Positions 35,427 to 43,884 of a DNA stretch of 64,000 nt are shown here, in pieces. Both the position numbers and the translations under genes were made by a program. This DNA comes from Kumtagia sp052180275 (GTDB lineage Bacteria > Pseudomonadota > Alphaproteobacteria > Rhizobiales > Rhizobiaceae). The notes below the pieces were generated by a model that was given only the letters and a program-made list of their open reading frames with translations, made no database searches and was not told where the DNA came from. The first letter of the stretch is position 1. Each line of letters opens with the position of its first letter. The stretch spans positions 5,704,001 through 5,768,000 of the forward strand of contig NZ_CP197465.1 in NCBI RefSeq assembly GCF_052180275.1, in the 5' to 3' direction.

Positions 35427-36234
35427 ATGGCGGTGCGCCCATACTGGAAAGGCTATCTCAAGCTCTCGCTGGTGACTTGCCCCGTGCAGATGATGCCCGC
35501 GACCTCGGAAAGCGAAAAGATCCGCTTTCATACGCTGAACCGCGAGACCAACAATCGCGTCGTCAGCCACTGTCGATGCCGTCACTGGCAAGGAGGTCAA
35601 GGACGAAGACGAGGTCAAGGGCTATCAGAGGGGTGAGAACGATTACGTCATCCTGGAAGACGAGGAGCTTGATAACGTCGCTCTGGAAAGCACGCGAACG
35701 ATCGATATCGATGTCTTCTCACCGCGTGATTCCATCGAGTGGATCTGGCTCGACTCGCCCTATTACCTGTCGCCAAACGATCCGGTCGGCCAGGAGGCTT
35801 TCTCAGTGATCCGGGACGCCATGGCCGCGGAGGACATGGTTGGCATCTCCCGTCTGGTGATTTCCCGTCGCGAGCGCGCGGTCATGCTTGAGCCGCGGGG
35901 CAAAGGCATCGTTCTTTGGACTTTGCGCTATGGCGATGAGGTCAGGGATGAGGACGCTTATTTCGAGGGGATCGACGGTAAACCATCGGACTCGGAGATG
36001 ATGCCTCTCATCGAGCAGTTCATCAAGAAACAGACGCGGCATTGGGACAGCAAGCTGGTGTCGGATCCCGTCCAGGACAAGCTGCTGGAAATCATCGAAG
36101 CCAAGCGCAAGAAGACCACGCGGCCGACGAAAGCGAAAGGATCCGAAGCGAAGGCGACTCCCAACAACGTCATCAACATCATGGATGCCCTGCGCAAATC
36201 CGTCGAGGCCGAGAACCGGCCGGCTAAGCGCTAG
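35427..36234 (+). pseudogene. ku: Ku protein, second copy, apparent frameshift near 35,571
   Basis: The first part (MAVRPYWKGYLKLSLVTCPV, LNRETNNRVVSH) is Ku sequence, then the frame goes out and stops near 35,636. Ku sequence continues without gap in another frame from 35,572 (VDAVTGKEVKDEDEVKGY, then IDVFSPRDSIEWIWLDSPYY) to a stop at 36,234. One extra or two missing bases near 35,571 explain this. Corrected, the protein would have about 269 residues and a Lys-rich tail. Rhizobia often have paired ku genes, so this copy may be functional if the indel is a sequencing error. Confidence 0.85.
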
Positions 36235-36242
36235 CGCTCGGC

Positions 36243-37295
36243 ATGCGACGACCCTCCAAAACGGCGGCTCTGCTGCTCGCAAATGCCGAGCCTTTTATCC
36301 GGTCCCGCCCACTGCGCAAGCGCGATGCGCGGCAGCCGGATCTGCCGTTCGACTCGATACCGCAGCGCGTAGAACCTTGCCTTGCACTGTTGAAGCCGAG
36401 CGTGCCGACAGGCCCTGGGTGGATTTTCGAGATCAAATGGGACGGGTACCGCCTTGCAATCCACATCGAGCGGAAGGACGTTCGCATCATCACCCGTGGC
36501 GGCCACGACTGGACGCACCGCTTTCCTTCGATTGCCGCTGCCGCCAAGGAATTGAATGTCCACACGGCAATCCTCGACGGAGAGGCGGTGGTGCTCGACA
36601 GCAGCGGGCGGTCGGACTATGGCGCTTTGCAGAGGTCTCTCGGCGGGCGCGGCGGGAAGAGGGTTTCGACCGAATCCGTCTTGATGGCGTTCGATCCACT
36701 TTATCTCGACGGACATGATCTCACTGGGTCGGACCTGTCTATGCGCCGTCATCTGCTCGAAGACATCGTGACCCCTTCCGACAATCGCGCGATCCGCCTT
36801 TCCGAGGAGATCGAAGCGGATGGAGCCCATTTGCTAGAACAGGCCTGCCAGATCGGGCTCGAAGGCATCATCGCCAAGAAGTCTGACCAGCCATATCGCT
36901 CCGGCCGGACTGGCGACTGGGTGAAGATCAAATGCATCCGGAGCGAGAGCTTCATGATTGTCGGGTACGAAGCCTCAGCCGCAGCCCGCGGGGGGATCGG
37001 CAGTCTGCTGCTTGCGGGGAAGCTTGGATCTGACTGGATCTACGTCGGCTCGGTCGGCACCGGCTTTAGCAGCAAGGACGCGATTTTTCTCCGGACGGCG
37101 CTGGACAAGCTGAGAACGAAGACCGCTGCGGTACCGTTGAAGGGCAAAAACATCGTCCTTGCACAGCCTACTTTGATCGCAGAGATCGAATTCCGCGGTT
37201 GGAGCAATGACGGTAAATTACGCCATGCCTATAAGGGCCTGCGCGAGATCCAGGACAATGCGGCGGTATTCGATATGGCCGATCGCGAGACCTGA
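36243..37295 (+). CDS. ATP-dependent DNA ligase, LigD ligase-domain type
   Basis: The 350-residue protein holds only the adenylation and OB-fold ligase domains of the LigD group. The AMP-accepting lysine is about Lys65 in EIKWDGYR. Further motifs are ILDGEAVVLD, GLEGIIAKKSDQPYRSGRTG and WVKIKC, with a C-terminal AEIEFRGWSNDGKLRHAYKG. It lacks the phosphoesterase and polymerase domains. It starts 9 bp after the second ku and probably belongs to the ku operon. Its stop nearly touches the end of the convergent ligD. Confidence 0.92.
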   Translation: MRRPSKTAALLLANAEPFIRSRPLRKRDARQPDLPFDSIPQRVEPCLALLKPSVPTGPGWIFEIKWDGYRLAIHIERKDVRIITRGGHDWTHRFPSIAAAAKELNVHTAILDGEAVVLDSSGRSDYGALQRSLGGRGGKRVSTESVLMAFDPLYLDGHDLTGSDLSMRRHLLEDIVTPSDNRAIRLSEEIEADGAHLLEQACQIGLEGIIAKKSDQPYRSGRTGDWVKIKCIRSESFMIVGYEASAAARGGIGSLLLAGKLGSDWIYVGSVGTGFSSKDAIFLRTALDKLRTKTAAVPLKGKNIVLAQPTLIAEIEFRGWSNDGKLRHAYKGLREIQDNAAVFDMADRET

Positions 37296-37296
37296 C

Positions 37297-39942
37297 TCAG
37301 GCAGCGATCTTCATCGACTCTGCCAGTTGTTTGATCGCGGGCTCCAGCGGCCGGTGACCATCATCATAGTCCTTCCACGCCGTCGTCTTCGCTAGGAGTC
37401 CCGGCACGGTGCGAAGCGTGTAGCGCTTGGGATCGAGATCGGCTTTGACTTGATTCCAGGTGATCGGCATCGACACGGTGGCGCCGGGCCGTGCACGCGG
37501 CGACAGCGGCGCAACGGCCGTCGCCGTGCGATCATTGCGGAGATAATCGAGGAAGATCCGACCATGCCGCTGGTTCTTGGCCATCTTGATCAGATAGCGC
37601 TCAGGATTATCGCGCGCCATCTGCAGGCAGACATCGTGGGCAAATCCCTTGGCGTCTGGCCAGGTCAATTTGCTGCGCTTGGTGACGGCGAGCGGGGTAA
37701 CGACGTGTAGCCCCTTGCCGCCGGTGGTCTTACAGAAACTGACGAGACCAAGGGCTGCGAGACGATCGCGCATCTCCCTTGCAGCTTCGACGACCCGAGA
37801 GAACGGCACATCCGGGCCTGGATCGAGGTCGAACACAAGGCGGCCCGGTACCTCGGGCTGCTGTGGTGCACAATTCCACGGATGCAACTCCACACCACCG
37901 ATCTGGGCGACGGCAACCAGGCCTTCCACACGGTCGATCTGCAGATAAGGCTTCTTGTCGCCGAACACCGTGACCAACTCCAGCAAATTGGAGGTCCCCG
38001 GCATGGCATGGCGCTGGAAGAATTGCTCGCCACCGATCCCGTCCGGGGTTCGGATGAGGGAGCATGGCCGGCCCTTGATATGCTCGATCAGCCACGATCC
38101 GACGGCTTCGTGGTAGCGTGCAAGATCTTCCTTGGTGACGGCACTGCCGTCGTTGGCGTCTGGCCAGAGCGGTTTGTCCGGGTTCGAAATCAGAACGCCC
38201 ATGACATCAACCTTGCCGCCCCGACGGACGGTTTTCGACGATGTCGGCGGCGCCGGCTGCGGCACCTCGGTCGTTGTCGGAGAAGCGGGCTTCTCTGCCT
38301 CGATTTCCGCGGCGGGCTTATCTTCGCGGAGTCCCTTGAAAGCGCCTTGGCGTACGAGCCCGTCGGAAGTCCAGCCAGCGAACTCGATTTCGGCGACCAG
38401 TTCAGGCTTAAGCCAGACCACCCCGGGCTGCTTCTTTGGAGCGCCAATCCCGGTGAAGGGCGACTTCGCGGCCTCCATTGCCTTCAGCTTCGGTAGCAGT
38501 TCCTTGACTTTGGCAGCCCCGTAACCCGTGCCGACGCGACCGACATAGACAAAGTGATCGCCGCGATTGACGCCGACCAGGAGGGAGCGGAACTTGCCGT
38601 TGGTCGTCGCATAGGCGCCGATCACCACTTCATGCCCGGCGCGACATTTGGATTTCGCCCATGTTTCCGTTCGGCCGGAGACGTAGGGAGCGTCGGCGCG
38701 CTTCGAGACGATGCCTTCGAGCGACAGGCGACAGGCCGAGCGCAGGACCGCCTCGCCGCCGGTCTCGAAGTGTTCGACGAAGCGAAGGCGGTCATTCGCG
38801 CCGGCGTCGGTGAGAAACTGCTGCAAACGCGCCTTGCGCTCGCCCAGCGATAGGGCGCGAAGATCCTCGCCGCCTTCGAACAGCAGATCGAAAGCGAAAT
38901 AGACGAGCGCGTCGGTTTTCCCCTCTGACAACGCAGCTTGAAGGGCGGCAAAGTCCGGTGCGCCGTTCTCGTCGAGCGCACAAATTTCTCCGTCGATGAT
39001 GGCGTCCGGCAGACTGCCGGCGGCTCGCGCGATAGCCGGATATTTGGCGGTCCAGTCGAGCCCCTTGCGCGTCTTCAACGTTGCCTCGCCGGCGGCCACG
39101 CGCATCTGTATGCGGTAGCCGTCGAACTTGATCTCGTGCAGCCATCCGTTTCCCGACGGCGGACGCGCAAGCGTCTCGCAAAGCTGCGGAGCGATGAAGT
39201 CGGGGAGGCGAGCGACCCTGCCGCTACTCGCTTTCTTCTTTCCCCGCGCCTCGGCCTGGCGCTCCTCGGCAGCGAGACCGGTGCGGCTGTCCCAGACGGC
39301 ATCTGCCTCTACCTTGCCGCCCTGCAGCATGAATGGCTTCGGCTTACGACCCTTGCCGGCAGCGATGGCTTCCATGGTGCGGCGGGAAGCGACTGACGTG
39401 TTATTCTCTTCCAGAACCGCAGCCCCGTTTGTCTCTACGGCGAACTCATCGCGGTGTTTGATCAGCAGCCAGTTGGTGCGTTTGCCTCGTTCCCGGTCGT
39501 GGGCCATCCGGACCAACACGAAGCTGCCGTGCAGGCGCTCACCCTCAAGCGTGAACTTGAAATCGCCCTTCGCAAGAGCCTGCTCAGGGGTCTTCGTGCC
39601 TTCCGGTTCCCAATAGCCGCGGTCCCAAAGCATGACAGTGCCGCCGCCGTACTGGCCCTTCGGAATTGTCCCTTCGAAGTCGCCATAGTCGAGGGGATGA
39701 TCTTCCACCTCGACGGCGAGGCGCTTGTCATGCGGATCGAGCGAGGGGCCTCGGGTTACGGCCCAAGATTTGAAGACGCCATCCAGTTCGAGGCGTAGAT
39801 CATAGTGTAGTCGGGTCGCGTCATGTTTCTGGATGACAAATCGGCGTCGGTTGGAAGGCTTGATCGCCTCCCTGCCGCTCGGTTCTTGCGTGAGTTCGAA
39901 GTCGCGTTTGGCCTTGTAATTACTAAGCTTGTCCTGCGCCAT
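37297..39942 (-). CDS. ligD: multifunctional DNA ligase D
   Basis: LigD processes and seals double-strand breaks with Ku. The 881-residue protein has three domains in order: an N-terminal 3'-phosphoesterase (about residues 30-190, HDATRLHYDLRLELDGVFKS and DYGDFEGTIPKGQYGGGTV), the ligase (about 245-555, active Lys near 272 in EIKFDGYR), and a C-terminal primase-like polymerase (about 600-870, with DLDPGPDVPFSRV near 700). I chose the ATG at 39,942 (MAQDKLSNYKAKRDFELTQE); the frame extends 36 residues further into the upstream palindrome region without conserved sequence. It faces the ku-ku-ligase unit. Confidence 0.95.
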   Translation of the reverse strand: MAQDKLSNYKAKRDFELTQEPSGREAIKPSNRRRFVIQKHDATRLHYDLRLELDGVFKSWAVTRGPSLDPHDKRLAVEVEDHPLDYGDFEGTIPKGQYGGGTVMLWDRGYWEPEGTKTPEQALAKGDFKFTLEGERLHGSFVLVRMAHDRERGKRTNWLLIKHRDEFAVETNGAAVLEENNTSVASRRTMEAIAAGKGRKPKPFMLQGGKVEADAVWDSRTGLAAEERQAEARGKKKASSGRVARLPDFIAPQLCETLARPPSGNGWLHEIKFDGYRIQMRVAAGEATLKTRKGLDWTAKYPAIARAAGSLPDAIIDGEICALDENGAPDFAALQAALSEGKTDALVYFAFDLLFEGGEDLRALSLGERKARLQQFLTDAGANDRLRFVEHFETGGEAVLRSACRLSLEGIVSKRADAPYVSGRTETWAKSKCRAGHEVVIGAYATTNGKFRSLLVGVNRGDHFVYVGRVGTGYGAAKVKELLPKLKAMEAAKSPFTGIGAPKKQPGVVWLKPELVAEIEFAGWTSDGLVRQGAFKGLREDKPAAEIEAEKPASPTTTEVPQPAPPTSSKTVRRGGKVDVMGVLISNPDKPLWPDANDGSAVTKEDLARYHEAVGSWLIEHIKGRPCSLIRTPDGIGGEQFFQRHAMPGTSNLLELVTVFGDKKPYLQIDRVEGLVAVAQIGGVELHPWNCAPQQPEVPGRLVFDLDPGPDVPFSRVVEAAREMRDRLAALGLVSFCKTTGGKGLHVVTPLAVTKRSKLTWPDAKGFAHDVCLQMARDNPERYLIKMAKNQRHGRIFLDYLRNDRTATAVAPLSPRARPGATVSMPITWNQVKADLDPKRYTLRTVPGLLAKTTAWKDYDDGHRPLEPAIKQLAESMKIAA

Positions 39943-39989
39943 CGCGTCCTCGATAGGGAAACAAGTTGTCCTCAACCAGAATGCTAGAG

Positions 39990-40009
39990 GGGGAGAACAT
40001 GTTCCCCCC
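39990..40009. repeat. 20-bp palindrome upstream of ligD
   Basis: GGGGAGAACATGTTCCCCCC is a palindrome with one mismatched pair, centred about 57 bp upstream of the ligD ATG. The inner GAACATGTTC resembles a dimer operator. The alphaproteobacterial LexA site (GTTC-N7-GTTC) is different, so the binding protein, if any, is unknown. Confidence 0.4.
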
Positions 40010-40200
40010 TTATGCCGCCGCCCTTGGTTCCCCTTGACCAGCGGAGTCACGACCCGAACGCGGTCGCCGGGGCTGAGAGGTCTCTAGATGGGCTGCCGGG
40101 AGGGCAAGATGGAAATCGCTACTCGGCTCGGCGAGCGAGGGAACCGTTGGCCGCTGCGGGGGTCGTTGTCACCCCATAGTCAAAGGCAATAGCTTGATAT

Positions 40201-40225
40201 TGAACCGGAAGAGTCCGGGCGCGTT
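40201..40225 (+). promoter_or_regulatory. near-consensus general-stress promoter
   Basis: TGAAC-N16-CGTT differs from the EcfG-type consensus GGAAC-N16/17-CGTT in one base. It ends 34 bp before the ATG of the DUF3606 gene. Confidence 0.5.
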
Positions 40226-40258
40226 GTTGATGACTGAACTACGGACCCGGAGGACAAA

Positions 40259-40444
40259 ATGGCAAACACAGGAACAACATCACGTGGCCGCAACCAAGAC
40301 CGCGCAAGGGTCGCTGGTGGCCAAGATCATGAAGTCAAGTACGAGGCGGGCAAGACCGGCGCCAGCAAGGCCAACGTCAAGTCCGCCGTGAAGTCGGTCG
40401 GGAACAGCCGCAAGAAGGTAGAAGACAAGCTGGGGAAAAAATGA
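40259..40444 (+). CDS. DUF3606-like small stress protein
   Basis: The 61-residue, very basic protein (start MANTGTTSRGRNQDRARVAG, then GGQDHEVKYEAGKTGASKAN and a Lys-rich end) resembles the DUF3606 family, which is common in rhizobia and has no known function. The GASKANVKSAVKSVGNSRKKVE part resembles a helix pair. AGGA lies upstream of the ATG. The upstream stress-type promoter fits a general-stress role. Confidence 0.75.
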   Translation: MANTGTTSRGRNQDRARVAGGQDHEVKYEAGKTGASKANVKSAVKSVGNSRKKVEDKLGKK

Positions 40445-40525
40445 GCGTATGAAGTTTTCCGCGCTCGGAACAGAAATAGACCACTCTGCACTGGCTGCGT
40501 CCTCTATCTCTGCCGGTGTCGGCCG

Positions 40526-41302
40526 ATGACCCGCATCGCGACCTTCAATGTGAACGGCGTCAACGGTCGGCTGCCAGTCCTGCTCAAATGGCTGGCAGAA
40601 ACCGCCTATGACATCGTCTGTCTTCAGGAGCTAAAGACATCGGACGACAAGTTTCCTGTCGAGGCGATCCGGCAGGCCGGTTACGGAGCGATTTGGCACG
40701 GGCAGAAATCTTACAACGGCGTGGCCATTCTCGCGCGAGGTACAGCGCCGACGGAACGTCGGCGCGGCCTGCCGGGCGATCCCGACGATACCCATAGCCG
40801 CTACATCGAGGCCGACGTTGACGGTCTCGTAGTCGGATGCCTTTACCTGCCGAATGGAAACCCCGCGCCTGGCCCGAGGTTCGACTACAAGCTGCGTTGG
40901 TTTGATCGCCTAATCAGCTACGCCGGACTCTTGCGTGAAGAGGGGGCGCCGAGTGTTCTCTGTGGCGACTACAACGTGGTTCCGACGCCGATCGACGCCG
41001 TCGTACCTAGGCGATGGTTGAGCGATGCAGTTTATTTTCCGGAGAGCCGGCAGGCATATGGGCAAATGCTTGAGGACGGGTGGATTGACGCCGTGCGGCA
41101 CGTTCATCCGGAGAAAGGTATCTACACATACTGGAATTTCTCGTATCGCGGCGGCTACGATCGCAGCTCCGGTCTTCGAATGGATCATCTCCTCATTGAT
41201 CCCTCGCTCCTCGCTAAACTCCGTAACGCCGGGGTCGATGTCCACGTGCGCGGTTGGGAGAAGCCTAGCGACCATGCTCCGGCCTGGATCGAGTTCGATT
41301 GA
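40526..41302 (+). CDS. exodeoxyribonuclease III family protein
   Basis: The 258-residue protein is an Mg-dependent endonuclease/exonuclease of the ExoIII/AP-endonuclease family, which cuts at abasic sites and trims 3' ends. Motifs are FNVNGVNGRLP, LQELKTSDDKFP, the active-site Tyr and Asp in CGDYNVVPTPIDA, and the C-terminal SDHAPAWIEF. The RMDHLLI segment is typical. Placement near ku and ligases suggests a part in break or base repair. No strong ribosome-binding site is seen before the ATG at 40,526. Confidence 0.92.
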   Translation: MTRIATFNVNGVNGRLPVLLKWLAETAYDIVCLQELKTSDDKFPVEAIRQAGYGAIWHGQKSYNGVAILARGTAPTERRRGLPGDPDDTHSRYIEADVDGLVVGCLYLPNGNPAPGPRFDYKLRWFDRLISYAGLLREEGAPSVLCGDYNVVPTPIDAVVPRRWLSDAVYFPESRQAYGQMLEDGWIDAVRHVHPEKGIYTYWNFSYRGGYDRSSGLRMDHLLIDPSLLAKLRNAGVDVHVRGWEKPSDHAPAWIEFD

Positions 41303-41338
41303 CCCGGAACACAGAGGGGCGCACGGAATTATCTGCCC

Positions 41339-41870
41339 ATGCATGCACCGATCGATGGAATCGCTCTTCATGTAGAGGGCGGCTACAATGTGGTGGTCGA
41401 GACACCGCGAGGAAGCCGCACAAAATTCGCCTATGATAAATTCGCGTATGATAGCAGACGGGCCTGTTTAGAGCCAAGAAGTTGCTCGCCATGCGTTTCG
41501 CCTTCCCGTTTCCGTTTGGCTTCTTCCCATCGACCAAAGCTCAGGATGGCGACCCGCTAGATGTTTTGCTGATAACGGATGCAGACCTGCCAACGGGCTC
41601 GCTGGTCCGGTGCCGGCTATTGGGGGGATTGCGATGGAGGGGTCGAGCGAGGGAAATCCCCAGCGAAATGACCGTCTGCTGGCGGTCCCGCTGTTGCTGC
41701 ATCAGGATCGTCCGCCCTATGCGCTCTCTGAAATCCCGTCGGCCGAACTCAAGGATCTCGAGGACTTTCTCGTCGCCTACCAAGTGGCCGATGGCAAGGA
41801 AGCCAAGGTCGTCGGTCGTATGAACAAGGCAGAGGCGGAGAGCGTCGTCAGGAAAGCTGCCCAGCCTTGA
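41339..41870 (+). pseudogene. ppa: inorganic pyrophosphatase, two apparent frameshifts
   Basis: Three reading frames in succession carry pyrophosphatase sequence: MHAPIDGIALHVEGGYNVVV and TPRGSRTKFAYD in the first, LFRAKKLLAMRFAFPFPFGF and DGDPLDVLLITDADLPTG in the second, NPQRNDRLLAVPLL and LKDLEDFLVAYQVADGKEAK in the third. The breaks are near 41,457 and in the G6 run at 41,622-41,627. A short duplication (KFAYD twice) precedes the first break. The catalytic DGDPLD motif is intact. Corrected, it would be a family I pyrophosphatase of about 177 residues. Decay or sequence errors both fit. Confidence 0.75.
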
Positions 41871-42490
41871 CGAAATTGGAGGAAGGCCTGCGCTTTGGAC
41901 CGCTTCGAGGGCACTGGGTTCACCTTTGCATCGACATGCAACGGATGTTCGCGGAGCCGACGGAATGGCACACTCCTTGGATGGAGCGGGTCTTGCCCAA
42001 CGTCATCGCCGTTGTCGAAGTTGACCCCGCACGGACAATCTTCACTCGCTTTATTCCTCCACGTTCTCCGGACGATATCAGCGGCGCCTGGCGCCGGTAT
42101 TGGCGCAAGTGGGATTCGATGACGCGTACTCGGCTGGACCCAGGACTGATTGATCTGGTCCCCGATCTGTCCCGCTTCGTGCCCCCAGCGTCGATCGAGG
42201 ACAAATCCGTCATGTCGGCATGGCGTGGATCTCTGCATGCGCGACTCCAGTCGGCGGGGGTTGATACGCTCATCGTTTCGGGGGCGGAGACGGAGGTTTG
42301 CGTGCTTGCCACCGTCATGGGCGCCATCGACCTTGGCTACCGCGTCATCATTGTCGCGGACGCGATCTGTTCGGGGGCGGACTCTACCCACGATGCCATG
42401 CTCGGGATTTATGAGAGCCGCTTCGGCATGCAGGTCGAGACCGTGACCGCCGCCGATCTCGTGGCGGCCCGGATAGATGGAATGCTATAA
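41867..42490 (+). CDS. isochorismatase-family hydrolase
   Basis: The cysteine hydrolase of about 207 residues has the family Asp in HLCIDMQRMF, a Lys in the middle, and the catalytic Cys in VSGAETEVCVLATVMGAIDLGYRV near residue 144. The family includes nicotinamidase-like enzymes; the substrate is not evident. The start is uncertain: a TTG at 41,867 overlaps the pyrophosphatase stop, and a CTG after GGAGGAAGG at about 41,890 would fit relatives better. nadE follows 18 bp downstream, which could hint at pyridine nucleotide metabolism. Confidence 0.8.
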   Translation: MTKLEEGLRFGPLRGHWVHLCIDMQRMFAEPTEWHTPWMERVLPNVIAVVEVDPARTIFTRFIPPRSPDDISGAWRRYWRKWDSMTRTRLDPGLIDLVPDLSRFVPPASIEDKSVMSAWRGSLHARLQSAGVDTLIVSGAETEVCVLATVMGAIDLGYRVIIVADAICSGADSTHDAMLGIYESRFGMQVETVTAADLVAARIDGML

Positions 42491-42508
42491 CGTCAGGAGC
42501 GCCACCGC

Positions 42509-43344
42509 ATGACCGAACAGAAACTGATCATCGGTGCCTTGGGCGTAGCTCCAAGCTTTGATGTCAAACTGGAAGCGAATCGGCGCATCGACTTCCTCGG
42601 CACCTACCTGCGTGCCTCGGGTCTGGAGCCTACGTACTCGGGATTAGCGGCGGCGTGGATTCACTAGCTGCTGCCCTTCTTGCTCGACGCGCAGTCGAAG
42701 AATTGCGAGCGACGGGATATGAGGCCAAATTCCTGGCCGTTCGGCTGCCATACGGAATCCAAGCAGACGAGAGTGATGCCCAACGGGCCCTGGACTCGAT
42801 CCGCGCCGACGAAGTGCACCGTGTCGACATCAAGCCGGCCGCCGACGCTATGCTGGATTCGATCAAGCGATCCGGTACAGATCTCGGTGACGCGGGACGC
42901 GAGGATTTCTTGCTCGGCAACATCAAGGCTCGTCAGCGCATGATCGCTCAGTTCGCGCTTGCCGGAGCCAACCGTGGCCTGGTCATCGGCACCTACCATG
43001 CGGCCGAGGCATTGATGGGCTTTTTCACGAAGTTCGGTGACGGTGCCGCCGACATCCTTCCTCTGTTCGGACTCAACAAACGCAGAGTTCGAGCCTTGGC
43101 GGCGGATCTGGGTGCTCCGCCGGGTCTCGTTGCCAAGGTGCCGACGGCGGATCTCGAGAACCTGGTTCCGCTTCGCCCAGACGAAGATGCTTATGGCGTT
43201 ACCTATGATCAGATCGACGACTTCCTGGAGGGACGCGAGATCGACGAGGCGGCTCGCGCGCAGATACTTCGAACGCATTCGAGCACCGCACACAAACGCG
43301 CTCTTCCGGTAGCTCCGATGCCCCCTCGTTCGTCGGAAGAGTAG
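42509..43344 (+). pseudogene. nadE: NAD synthetase, apparent frameshift near 42,628
   Basis: NadE makes NAD from nicotinate adenine dinucleotide, ATP and ammonia. The first part (start MTEQKLIIGALGVAPSFDVK, ending FLGTYLRASGLE) stops near 42,667. From 42,631 another frame gives the ATP-pyrophosphatase loop ISGGVDSLAAALLARR and the rest of the protein (GNIKARQRMIAQFALAGANR, KVPTADLENLVP) to 43,344. A single missing base near 42,628 would restore about 278 residues. AGGAG precedes the ATG. No glutaminase domain is present, so it would use ammonia. Confidence 0.85.
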
Positions 43345-43379
43345 CTGCCTTGGTCCACAGTGCTGCCGGGCCGAAGCTC

Positions 43380-43679
43380 TCAGCCTTGGGCTGAGCGTGT
43401 ATTGGAGGAGGGTTCCTGGCCCACCTCTGGTGTCTTGACCTTACTCTGCCGCAAAGTTGTCAGGGCGTCTTCTTCAAGATCAAAGTGTATATCGAAGCCA
43501 GCCTCTATTGCGGCGGCCGCCACCAGATCCTCCAATTCCCGGTCGCCAAGGGCGCAAAGAGGAAGAGCCGTCCGGATCGCGCGCAATGCCTGGCTGGTCG
43601 AAATGAGCCGAGATTTCGACCGCGATCCCACATACTCCTTCGCGACGGCCTGTGGTGAACGAGCGAAAAAGGACGCCAT
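43380..43679 (-). CDS. hypothetical protein
   Basis: The 99-residue protein starts at the ATG at 43,679 with a strong AAAGGAGG before it. It begins MASFFARSPQAVAKEYVGSR, contains ALPLCALGDRELEDLVAAAA and IEAGFDIHFDLEED, and ends in a polar tail. I do not recognise a family. It has no membrane segment. It lies between nadE and the alcohol dehydrogenase on the opposite strand. The good ribosome-binding site and acidic helical content favour a real gene. Confidence 0.55.
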   Translation of the reverse strand: MASFFARSPQAVAKEYVGSRSKSRLISTSQALRAIRTALPLCALGDRELEDLVAAAAIEAGFDIHFDLEEDALTTLRQSKVKTPEVGQEPSSNTRSAQG

Positions 43680-43884
43680 GATCTTCCTCCTTTTCTCCAG
43701 GCTACTATGCCGCGAACGGGGCAAAAGTGAACTCACAATTGCAAGAGGCCTCCCCCACCAAGCGGCCACATCCTTTGCTCTCCCGGGTTCATGACAAAGC
43801 ACGTCGATCCCTCGCCGGTTTGCGCATCAAGGAACAAAAAGGGGGTCCGAAAATTAGAACCCTTATATTCAGCGAGAGGTTTCG

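Larger units (their letters stand above)
39943..40258. other. intergenic region upstream of ligD
   Basis: The 316 bp between ligD and the DUF3606 gene contain a GC-rich 20-bp palindrome at 39,990-40,009 and a stress-type promoter at 40,201-40,225. I see no gene. Confidence 0.5.
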
